A DNA stretch of 36,255 bases from an uncultured SAR116 cluster alpha proteobacterium (GTDB lineage Bacteria; Pseudomonadota; Alphaproteobacteria; Puniceispirillales; Marisalimonadaceae). Every line of letters starts with the position of its first letter. The first letter of the stretch is position 1. The DNA lies in the NCBI GenBank assembly GCA_902618195.1, contig CACMZO010000012.1:1-36255 (forward strand), written 5' to 3'. The notes beneath the pieces were generated by a model. The model was given only the letters and a program-made list of their open reading frames with translations. It was not told the DNA's origin and did not search any database. The position numbers and the translations under genes are program-made. Of the stretch, positions 1 through 6,288 are shown piece after piece.

Positions 1-364
1 TTAGTAAGCCTAATGTTCCACACCAAATAGAGTTCTCCGAAGCAAAAATACTTTGAGTATTATTTGTTGATGGTACATAACCCAAGCGCCTCCCAGACGT
101 TGAGAAAACGTTTAAAGTGCCAATTGGAGAGTAAACAGCATAACCAACAATTACTCTTTCTTGATTATACAGACGATTTCTCCCTAATGAATTCTCATAA
201 TTTGAGGGGGAGTTATTATAATTTGAAGGTGAGTTATTATAGTTAGTAGGACTAAGTTCATATGATAGAGAATTAGGATTAACCTGTATTACCATCATCT
301 CTGCAGAAACAGAAAGAGGTATACAAAATATAAAAAACACTAGTGTAAAAAAAAGATTTCTCAT
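1..364 (-). CDS. Secreted protein of unknown function, 3' end cut by window edge
   Basis: The minus-strand frame is open from an ATG at 364 to the window edge, giving 121 codons without a stop. A good ribosome binding site (AAGGA) lies 8 bases upstream of the start. The first 21 residues form a signal peptide: a short basic N-terminus, a run rich in Phe, Leu and Ile, then SVSA before the cut. The product is therefore probably exported. After it comes an Asn/Ser/Pro-rich stretch with the unit NYNNSPS repeated about two and a half times, then a more ordinary segment (IVGYAVYSPIGTLNVF). I do not recognise the family. The ATG overlaps by four bases (ATGA) the stop of a decayed recombinase-like gene just upstream, so the two may once have been co-translated. 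Confidence 0.7.
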   Translation of the reverse strand, partial: MRNLFFTLVFFIFCIPLSVSAEMMVIQVNPNSLSYELSPTNYNNSPSNYNNSPSNYENSLGRNRLYNQERVIVGYAVYSPIGTLNVFSTSGRRLGYVPSTNNTQSIFASENSIWCGTLGLL

Positions 365-753
365 TTAGTAAATTCCTTCCACATTTTTCCTCGCATTAAT
401 GAATATTCTTTTTCTCTAAACGATAACCTCTCTTTTCGCTCAGAGTATCTTTTTAAAACTAAATAAACTAATCCATTTGTCTACTCTTTATCATTTTTTG
501 TTTTGACACCTCTTTGATTTAAAACTTGTACAATTTTTCTGTACCCAAACCCACTCTTATGAAGTGATTTAATGAGTTTATAATTCGCAATTTGTTTTTC
601 TGAGTAATTATATGGATTTTGAGGAGGTAAAATATTGTTCAATCTTTTTGAAACAATATAAAACAGATAGTAAGCATATTCATTTTCTTGAGAATATTGT
701 CCAATCTCACCTACTCCACAGTATCGTTTGTGCGGTGTAGTGGGGAGTTTTTT
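361..753 (-). pseudogene. Decayed recombinase-like helix-turn-helix protein (copy 1)
   Basis: The minus frame from 753 to 361 is open except for one TAG at 481-483. It encodes ENEYAYYLFYIVSKRL, then YSEKQ, then SGFGYRKIVQVLNQRGVKT. This aligns along its length with the protein at 4122-4400 (YSEKQKKLYDYI, SGMSYRRITKFLNKKGIKT). In the relative the stop position is Trp (GKEW), so the TAG fits a single TGG-to-TAG change. Homology continues after the stop (VYLVLKRYSERKERL). The frame begins after a TGA at 754-756 and has no credible start codon, so the 5' end is also lost. The predicted fold resembles the small DNA-binding domain found C-terminal to serine recombinases. That assignment is by motif memory and is moderate at best. 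Confidence 0.65.
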
Positions 754-1083
754 TCAGGAGATGTTTTTTTCTGTTTCACCATAACTTACCGCCGTCCATC
801 TTTTAATGTTCCTTTGTATTCAGAATACCAATTCTTTCTCTATCAGACAATCACTGACCAAAGAGAAAAAGGAAAGACCTTTGACCAAATCGCGGAGTGG
901 TTAAATAAAAAAGGTTATCTATCAGTTCGTGGGAAAAAATTCAAAGGTAATCATGTACATTCTATCGTGAAGAAAAAAAGACTGAAGGATGAAGAGTTAA
1001 AAAAAGAGCATCCAGAGGTGTGGTCTGACTTTGGTTTGGAAGTAGTCAATAAAAGATTAGTTAGTTCTAAATCTTTTTTTTAA
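688..1083 (+). CDS. Recombinase-like helix-turn-helix protein (copy 3), possibly 5'-truncated
   Basis: This 131-codon plus-strand frame contains a segment (TFDQIAEWLNKKGYLSVRGK) matching the helix-turn-helix pattern of the minus-strand relatives at 361-753 and 4041-4400 (LNKKGIKT, TGKEW). It is followed by a similar basic, Glu/Lys-rich tail (VHSIVKKKRLKDEELKKE). It is a divergent member of the same broad family. The only Met is the first residue, the N-terminal 30 residues look poorly constrained, and no clear Shine-Dalgarno sequence precedes it, so the true start is uncertain. Its 5' part overlaps the decayed copy 1 on the other strand. Its 3' end overlaps the stop of the HEPN-motif gene by 17 bases, convergently. 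Function is unknown; DNA binding is inferred. Confidence 0.45.
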   Translation: MRILSNLTYSTVSFVRCSGEFFSGDVFFCFTITYRRPSFNVPLYSEYQFFLYQTITDQREKGKTFDQIAEWLNKKGYLSVRGKKFKGNHVHSIVKKKRLKDEELKKEHPEVWSDFGLEVVNKRLVSSKSFF

Positions 1084-2089
1084 GTGAAATAATTATAAGA
1101 CCTATTAAATTTAATGTTGAATTTATTACTTCCGAAGACTTAAACGAATAAAGATATTTATGTATATTTTCCATATTCCCGTGAGCAAACCTATTTCGTG
1201 AAATCCTTGAATTCCATATTATTTGTGAAATTTTTTGAGGAATATTAAAATCTAAATTACATTCTTTTTTTAAGTAATTTAATTTATTATCAATTATAGA
1301 TTTTTTTTGATTTTCAGGTGAATAATTCTTATCAATCAAATTATTTTCTTCACAAAAATTTGTTATATCTATTAAAAATTTTTCTAAGATACTGATTATT
1401 GAAAACATAGTTAAACCTGGTATCTGAGTTGAAATGTAATTTAACCATCGTAAACTCTCGTCTCTAGCAAAATCAGTTAATTGTTCATAATAGAGTCCTA
1501 CTGTATCATTAAAATCTTCTTCATTTTCAAAATTATGTTCAGAAGGATTAAATGACTCAATTTTGTAAAATGATATCAATTTTTTATAATTGTAACTTAT
1601 CCTTGAAGACAAGTAAGAATATTCTTCATTACTTAAAGAGGTGCTTTTTTGTCTAAAAATTCTTTCAATTTCATCATTTGAATTTAATTTAAAAGGTGCA
1701 CTTTCCATTATTGCTGCATGAGTGATGTATAAAAAATTGTTAGTACTTATGATTTCGTCAAAATATTTACTATGTAATTTTACTAACTTTTCTCTTGGTA
1801 ACTCTTCATCAGTTTCATCAGTTTCATCATATATTATATCAAAGTAAACTTCTTCATATTCTAACCCTTCATCATCTTCTTCATAGTAAATATCAGAACT
1901 AAATTCATTATGTTGGTTATTATATTGAGAGTTAAAGATTTTCAGATATTCGGGATTTTCAAAATCTTTAAATTCATTAAAGTTTAAATAGGATTTTGGG
2001 TAAATCGCTTTTTTTAAATCAAACAATCTTGTTACTTTAAAAAAAATTTTTAAATACTCTAAATTTTCATGATCAATATTGCTAAACAT
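1067..2089 (-). CDS. HEPN-motif protein, last gene of an HNH-HIT-HEPN cassette
   Basis: A 340-residue protein, not recognised as a named family. Near the C-terminus is RNRFAHG, which fits the R-x4-H signature of HEPN RNase domains (Arg298 and His303 from the chosen start). It sits in an all-helical context: a long helix (ISILEKFLIDITNFC) before it and a hydrophobic helix (LNLIGLIIISL) after. HEPN domains commonly act as toxins or RNA-cleaving effectors in defence systems. The N-terminal half has a very acidic low-complexity segment (about residues 70-105) and no recognised domain. I chose the ATG at 2089. A TTG at 2098 that overlaps the HIT stop as TTGA is also possible, with an AAGGA site closer to it. 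The neighbours are HIT and HNH genes. The RNase role is inferred from one short motif. Confidence 0.7.
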   Translation of the reverse strand: MFSNIDHENLEYLKIFFKVTRLFDLKKAIYPKSYLNFNEFKDFENPEYLKIFNSQYNNQHNEFSSDIYYEEDDEGLEYEEVYFDIIYDETDETDEELPREKLVKLHSKYFDEIISTNNFLYITHAAIMESAPFKLNSNDEIERIFRQKSTSLSNEEYSYLSSRISYNYKKLISFYKIESFNPSEHNFENEEDFNDTVGLYYEQLTDFARDESLRWLNYISTQIPGLTMFSIISILEKFLIDITNFCEENNLIDKNYSPENQKKSIIDNKLNYLKKECNLDFNIPQKISQIIWNSRISRNRFAHGNMENIHKYLYSFKSSEVINSTLNLIGLIIISLKKKI

Positions 2090-2094
2090 GTTTA

Positions 2095-2469
2095 TCAATA
2101 AATCCTTTTTTTAGGTATTACACCTCTTATTCCACCTTTAGGATTTTTCAAATCTCCTTTCCTTCTTGGTATTATGTGAATATGAAAGTGAAAAATAGTT
2201 TGCCCAGCATCTACTCCTATATTCATACCTATATTAAATCCAGTTATTGTATGATCCTCAAGTAACAATTCTTCTTTTTGGGTATTTAAGATTATTGGTA
2301 TTTCTTTAATTTCTTTGCTATTGCATTGAAAATAACTAGGAATATGTCTTTTAGTAATAATTAAAGAATGTAGTTTTGTTACTGGATATAAGTCCCTTAT
2401 AATGTAAAAACTTTTGTATTCATGAATAATTCTATCTTTTGGAAGGTTACAAAAAATACAATTATTCAT
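2095..2469 (-). CDS. HIT-family nucleotide hydrolase/transferase, middle gene of the cassette
   Basis: A 124-residue protein with the histidine triad HFHIHII (His94, His96, His98) near the C-terminus and the usual N-terminal CIFC (Cys4, Cys7) seen in many HIT proteins. HIT enzymes cleave phosphoanhydride or phosphoramidate bonds in nucleotide conjugates such as dinucleoside polyphosphates or AMP-lysine, using the middle histidine as nucleophile. The substrate here is unknown. The gene starts two bases after the upstream HNH gene ends, with AAGG inside that gene's tail as ribosome binding site. It ends at the start region of the HEPN-motif gene, so the three are almost certainly one transcript. 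A housekeeping HIT protein would not usually sit between an HNH nuclease and a HEPN-motif protein, which suggests a dedicated role. Confidence 0.88.
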   Translation of the reverse strand: MNNCIFCNLPKDRIIHEYKSFYIIRDLYPVTKLHSLIITKRHIPSYFQCNSKEIKEIPIILNTQKEELLLEDHTITGFNIGMNIGVDAGQTIFHFHIHIIPRRKGDLKNPKGGIRGVIPKKRIY

Positions 2470-2471
2470 AC

Positions 2472-3401
2472 TTAACCTTTACAACCTATCCAAAATTGAT
2501 TTACTAAATTTTTTTCAATGGAATTTTTAAGTTCATAATAAAATTTATTTTTTAAATTTTTTTCTTCCATTTTTTTTATTAAAACTTTATTTCTTACAAT
2601 CAATTTATCAATCATTTTTTTTGTTGGTATTTTATTGGATTGCTTGGAATTTTTATTACTTTTTGTATATACTAAATTCCAAATATCATCAGAATATAAA
2701 TATGACCATGGAATAACGTGATGAATACTTAAATCATCTTCTATTTTTTTATTACTCAAAAAGCATATTTTTTTAGGATTCTCTATTTCTAATAGATGAT
2801 GAAATTTATTCAAATTCTTTCTTTTAATTTCTCCCTTTTCAGTTCCCCTAACTTTATTTGCTATTTTAGGTGCAGAATTATAATTTTCTAATATTTGTGT
2901 CCATCTAAAATTTACTAACTCTAGAATTACTTCTGAATTTTTTTTTAAAAATAAAGGATCTTTTAATATAATTTGATTTTTATTTTTTTCTATTAGGTAC
3001 AAATTTACATCTTTTTGAAACCGCCAAATTACATCTCTTTTTAAAACTTGGATGATTTTCTTGGTATCTACGTTAATTTTGTCCTGTATTTTTAAAAAGA
3101 AAATTGGTTTGAAGTTATTGTATTTTTTCTTATAAAAATTAATCTCTTTTTTGACAATTTGAACTATTATTGGTTCTCTATATGGATTTTGTCCTTGCTG
3201 TAAATTAAAGAAAATGGTCTGATCCCAATAATGTTTAAACATAGTTCTGGCAATAAATACAAGATCAATTACTTTAGCATCACTTTCAATTGTAAACTCA
3301 ATAATTGATCTCAACCAGGACATTTTGTATGTGTTTTCTACATTACAATTTTTAATTGCATATATTAAATTATCTAAATTAATATGAGAATTTTTTGTCA
3401 A
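2472..3401 (-). CDS. HNH endonuclease, first gene of the cassette
   Basis: A 309-residue protein with a C-terminal HNH nuclease core. CFLSN is followed by SIHHVIPWSYL (His227-His228, with the second histidine the likely general base), then IWNLVYT and a SNKNSKQSNK segment supplying the Asn and Lys. The HHVIPW and WNLV spacing resembles the HNH_4 type used in restriction-like enzymes. The N-terminal half (WLRSIIEFTIES, FKHYWDQTIFFNLQQGQNP) resembles the region before the HNH domain in standalone restriction-type HNH proteins, where it probably gives DNA specificity. The start is a TTG at 3401 with GAGGG eight bases upstream; I see no better ATG. No methyltransferase is encoded in the window. 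DNA cleavage is inferred from the motif. Confidence 0.82.
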   Translation of the reverse strand: MTKNSHINLDNLIYAIKNCNVENTYKMSWLRSIIEFTIESDAKVIDLVFIARTMFKHYWDQTIFFNLQQGQNPYREPIIVQIVKKEINFYKKKYNNFKPIFFLKIQDKINVDTKKIIQVLKRDVIWRFQKDVNLYLIEKNKNQIILKDPLFLKKNSEVILELVNFRWTQILENYNSAPKIANKVRGTEKGEIKRKNLNKFHHLLEIENPKKICFLSNKKIEDDLSIHHVIPWSYLYSDDIWNLVYTKSNKNSKQSNKIPTKKMIDKLIVRNKVLIKKMEEKNLKNKFYYELKNSIEKNLVNQFWIGCKG

Positions 3402-3598
3402 TTAGAGTACCCTCGGCATGAAATGAGAATATATCTTTAGGTGTATTTATTCTATCTTTAATTTTTCTCTTAAAGAGTTAATCACTTCTTTTCAAAATAA
3501 TAAAAATAAATAGAAGTTTTATGTTTATTAAAAAACGCGTCATTACACCATCGTTCGACTGTAACGGATTGAGGTTGAATGCGGATTTAAGATGGACT
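3402..3598. other. Intergenic stretch upstream of the HNH-HIT-HEPN cassette
   Basis: These 197 bases separate the end of the 132-residue hypothetical gene from the HNH gene, both on the minus strand. The half nearer the HNH gene is AT-rich and probably holds the cassette promoter. I could not pick convincing -35 and -10 boxes. The half nearer 3598 is richer in G+C and has no clear stem-loop followed by a T run. I see no tRNA or other RNA gene here. Confidence 0.4.
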
Positions 3599-3997
3599 CT
3601 ACTTTAAACCTTCACCACCACTTGGTTTTCTGGATGCTCCTAATGCCATTCTCAAGGAAAATGTTTGATAAGTTCCAAGTGTCCATTCACCTTTTATTGT
3701 ATTCCATTCGTAACAAGTTGCCTTAGGATTTCCGGTAACATCTCTTACAAATCTTGATATTGTTCCGATTGCAGTACTACCGGAACTTCTATCCGTAACA
3801 TCCTCTATTACTATTTCTCTGAATGCACATATACTTGCATTTGAAACTGACTGCTCATTTGCCCAGGACCTTAGTATGAACATATGCAAATCAGATTTTT
3901 CAGTACTACTTGCTTTTTCTATTACCTGCTTCCACTGTTCAATAGTTAATTCAACACCTTCAAATTTATCCTCATCTGGATGTTCATTGTTTGCCAT
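3599..3997 (-). CDS. Hypothetical protein, 132 residues, unrecognised
   Basis: This protein is encoded from an ATG at 3997 with a strong ribosome binding site (AGGAG) six bases upstream, which supports a real gene. It has no signal peptide or membrane segment. The N-terminus is acidic (EHPDEDKFEGVELTIEQW). The middle contains ICAFREIVIEDVTDRSSGS, and the end is glycine-rich (GASRKPSGGEG). Its codons look richer in G+C than those of the cassette downstream or of glmS, consistent with a different origin. I do not recognise any family and assign no function. It lies between a decayed recombinase-like gene and the HNH-HIT-HEPN cassette on the same strand, 197 bases from the latter, so it may or may not be part of that system. 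Confidence 0.65.
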   Translation of the reverse strand: MANNEHPDEDKFEGVELTIEQWKQVIEKASSTEKSDLHMFILRSWANEQSVSNASICAFREIVIEDVTDRSSGSTAIGTISRFVRDVTGNPKATCYEWNTIKGEWTLGTYQTFSLRMALGASRKPSGGEGLK

Positions 3998-4003
3998 AGA
4001 ATT

Positions 4004-4008
4004 CTCCT
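4004..4008 (-). promoter_or_regulatory. Ribosome binding site of the 132-residue hypothetical gene
   Basis: The minus strand reads AGGAG six bases before the ATG at 3997. It is among the stronger Shine-Dalgarno matches in the window and fixes the start of an otherwise unrecognised gene. Confidence 0.6.
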
Positions 4009-4040
4009 AGGTTTATCTTTAAATAATTAATATCATTTAC

Positions 4041-4400
4041 TTAATTAATATTCCATTCAATTCTCATTTCTCCCCACTCAAGTTCATATTCCTTGTTAAG
4101 AATTTCTAATCTCTCTTCTCTTTAACGATACTTCTTGAGGACTGAATAGACAGAGTTTCCAGTTTCACCCCACTCTTTTCCAGTATGGGTCTTAATACCC
4201 TTCTTATTGAGGAATTTGGTAATTCTGCGATAGGACATACCTGAGTCATGCAGACACTTTATGTAGTCGTATAATTTTTTTTGTTTTTCGGAGTATCTAT
4301 CACTATTGCCAGAAACAAATCTATTAGTTCGGTTTGAAACTTGAAAGCATAGATAATGGGAGTACTTAGTTTCGCTAAATCCGTATTCGGATTTATTCAA
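4041..4400 (-). pseudogene. Recombinase-like helix-turn-helix protein (copy 2) with premature stop
   Basis: A TTG at 4400, overlapping the glmS stop by eight bases, opens a 92-codon frame ending at a TAA at 4122-4124. It encodes YSEKQKKLYDYI, then SGMSYRRITKFLNKKGIKT, then GKEWGETGNSVYSVLKKYR. The same frame then runs open for 26 more codons to a TAA at 4041-4043, encoding REERLEILNKEYELEW. That tail matches copy 1 at 361-480 (ERKERLSFREKEY), so the first stop looks like a GAA-to-TAA nonsense change in a longer gene. The truncated product could still be made and fold as a small DNA-binding protein. The family assignment to a recombinase-type domain is tentative. Its position directly at the glmS 3' end suggests that incoming DNA joined there. 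Confidence 0.6.
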
Positions 4401-6228
4401 CAGTAACAGACTTTGCTAAATTTCTTGGTTGGTCAACATCAGTTCCTCTTTCCCTAGCAACATGATAAGCGATTAATTGAGCTGGTATTGACATAAAAAT
4501 TGGAGAAAAAACATCATTCCAAGTATCATTAAAAGATGGAATTAAAACTTTATTTTCGATAAAAGAGATTTTATTTATATTTTTTTGATCCGAAATCAAA
4601 AATACTTCTCCCCCTCTTGCTAATGCCTCTTGAAGATTAGAAATTGATTTTTCTTCTATCCCATCAGAAGTTAAAAACATTATAATTGGTAAACCTTCTT
4701 CAATTAGAGCTATTGGTCCGTGTTTCATCTCACCAGCTGCAAAACCCTCAGAGTGAATATAGCTTAATTCTTTAAGTTTTAATGCTCCTTCTAATGCCAA
4801 AGGGTAAAGTATTCCTCTACCAAGATAGAGAATATTTTGGCTATTTTTTATAGATTGAGCTAAGTTAACAAATTCTTCATTAAGTGACAAAATTTTAGAT
4901 AAAAAGTTTGGTACTAATTTTAAATTTTGGATAAAACTCTGATATTTCTCTGAATTAATTTTTTTATTATACATCCCAATTTTCATTGCAATAGATAACA
5001 AAACTATTAACTGAGAGGTGAAAGATTTTGTGCTTGCAACTCCAACTTCAGGTCCAACATGGGTGAAAATAGAATAATCAGCTTCTCTATCAATTGAACT
5101 ATTTTCTACATTTGTTATTGCTGTTGTTGTCAAATTTAATCTTTTTGCTTCTCTCATAGCCATTAAAGTATCAATACTCTCTCCTGATTGAGAGATAGCT
5201 ATTAAACATGAATACATTTCTGTAGCAGGGTTTCTATACCTATATTCAGATGAAAGTTCTACATTCACTGGAATAGATGAAAATTTTTCAATCCAATATT
5301 TTCCAACCATTGCAGCATAGTGACTTGTTCCAGCTGCACAAATTGTGATACCAAAGTTTTTTTGTATATTCATTTTTTCTGGAAAAATATTTAAGTCATT
5401 TTCTTCTCTTAGTAAACTACCAATAGTGTTAATTAATACATTAGGCTGTTCATGGATTTCTTTTTCCATAAAATGTTTATATCCATCTTTATTTAAAAAA
5501 TTTAAATTTGATTTAATATTTATCTTTTCTCTTTCAACTTCGTTATTGTTAAAATCATAAATTTGGAAATTTGTTTTGTTTAAAATAGCATAATCACCGT
5601 CGTTTAAATAAATCACTTCATTGACCATATGTGAAATGGACTGAGCATCAGACCCTACAATATTATATCTATCCCCTAATCCTAGAACTAAAGGTGATGT
5701 TTTTCGAGCAACAAAAATCTCTTCCTTTAAACTATGAATAGCAGCAAAAGCATATGCTCCTTGAATTTTTTGAACTACTGAAACACAAGCTTCAAAGAAA
5801 TTATTAGTCTTTTTCATTGAAATACTTAATAAGTGTGGAATTACCTCCGTATCAGTTGATGTTTCAAAAATAACATTTTTTTCTTTTAATTCTAAACGGA
5901 TTTGATCATGGTTTTCAATAATACCATTATGAACTACTGCTACATTTTCAGATAAAATTGGATGTGTGTTTTCTAACAAAACTTTTCCATGAGTTGCCCA
6001 GCGAGTATGGCCTATTGCAATTGAAATATCTTTTATATCTTCTTCCAAAACTTCAAATTTAGACTTTAATTTATTTAATTTTCCTAGAGCTTTTATTGTA
6101 TTTATATGGTTCTTTTGCAAATAAGCTAATCCAGCAGAATCATAACCCCGGTACTCTAGGTTTTTCAAAACATTTAAAGCACTTTTACACGCATTTAATT
6201 TTCCAACGATACCGACTATACCACACAT
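4393..6228 (-). CDS. glmS: Glutamine--fructose-6-phosphate aminotransferase (isomerizing)
   Basis: GlmS makes glucosamine-6-phosphate from fructose-6-phosphate and glutamine, the first committed step to UDP-GlcNAc, peptidoglycan and lipid A. At 611 residues it is close to the usual 608-610. The N-terminal glutaminase domain starts MCGIVGIVG, with Cys2 as nucleophile, followed by GHTRWATHG and VVHNGIIEN. Two SIS domains follow: CAAGTSHYAA and SQSGESIDT in the first, LGRGILYPLALEGALKLKE in the second. The C-terminus DVDQPRNLAKSVTVE is the standard GlmS tail. AGGA lies seven bases before the ATG. The gene diverges from glmU, its pathway partner, across 60 bases. Its 3' end borders accessory DNA, as at attTn7 sites. 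No ribozyme is present upstream; the leader is too short. Confidence 0.97.
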   Translation of the reverse strand: MCGIVGIVGKLNACKSALNVLKNLEYRGYDSAGLAYLQKNHINTIKALGKLNKLKSKFEVLEEDIKDISIAIGHTRWATHGKVLLENTHPILSENVAVVHNGIIENHDQIRLELKEKNVIFETSTDTEVIPHLLSISMKKTNNFFEACVSVVQKIQGAYAFAAIHSLKEEIFVARKTSPLVLGLGDRYNIVGSDAQSISHMVNEVIYLNDGDYAILNKTNFQIYDFNNNEVEREKINIKSNLNFLNKDGYKHFMEKEIHEQPNVLINTIGSLLREENDLNIFPEKMNIQKNFGITICAAGTSHYAAMVGKYWIEKFSSIPVNVELSSEYRYRNPATEMYSCLIAISQSGESIDTLMAMREAKRLNLTTTAITNVENSSIDREADYSIFTHVGPEVGVASTKSFTSQLIVLLSIAMKIGMYNKKINSEKYQSFIQNLKLVPNFLSKILSLNEEFVNLAQSIKNSQNILYLGRGILYPLALEGALKLKELSYIHSEGFAAGEMKHGPIALIEEGLPIIMFLTSDGIEEKSISNLQEALARGGEVFLISDQKNINKISFIENKVLIPSFNDTWNDVFSPIFMSIPAQLIAYHVARERGTDVDQPRNLAKSVTVE

Positions 6229-6254
6229 AAATATTTCCTATTTACATAATAAAT

Positions 6255-6282
6255 TTGAATTTTTGATATTAAAATATATAAA
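6255..6282 (+). promoter_or_regulatory. Possible glmU promoter (TTGAAT, 16 bases, TATAAA)
   Basis: TTGAAT at 6255-6260 and TATAAA at 6277-6282 are separated by 16 bases in the glmS-glmU divergent gap. Transcription would start near 6289, which is the glmU ATG itself. No Shine-Dalgarno sequence precedes the ATG, so a leaderless mRNA is possible. In DNA this AT-rich such boxes arise easily by chance. Confidence 0.35.
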
Positions 6283-6288
6283 TAAATA

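Noticed and set aside
64-246. A 60-codon plus-strand open frame
   Set aside because: It is antisense to the secreted protein on the minus strand, which has a signal peptide and a ribosome binding site. It mirrors that gene's repeats.
481-483. Stop-codon recoding (UAG read as Trp or another residue) in the copy 1 recombinase-like gene
   Set aside because: The frame also lacks a start codon, the sister copy has a different stop (TAA), and the tmRNA tag itself ends in TAG. Simple decay is the better explanation.
3535-3600. Possible small RNA or tRNA remnant in the G+C-richer stretch before the cassette
   Set aside because: Only a four-base stem (CGTT/AACG) is seen. There is no T-loop motif, no acceptor stem and no terminator.
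1-4400. CRISPR array, insertion sequence or intact Tn7-like element
   Set aside because: I see no regular repeat-spacer series, terminal inverted repeats with a transposase, or tns genes. Only the small recombinase-like remnants are present.
6229-6288. glmS ribozyme or riboswitch
   Set aside because: The leader is under 60 bases, shared with the glmU promoter, and has none of the ribozyme core. Gram-negative alphaproteobacteria normally lack it.
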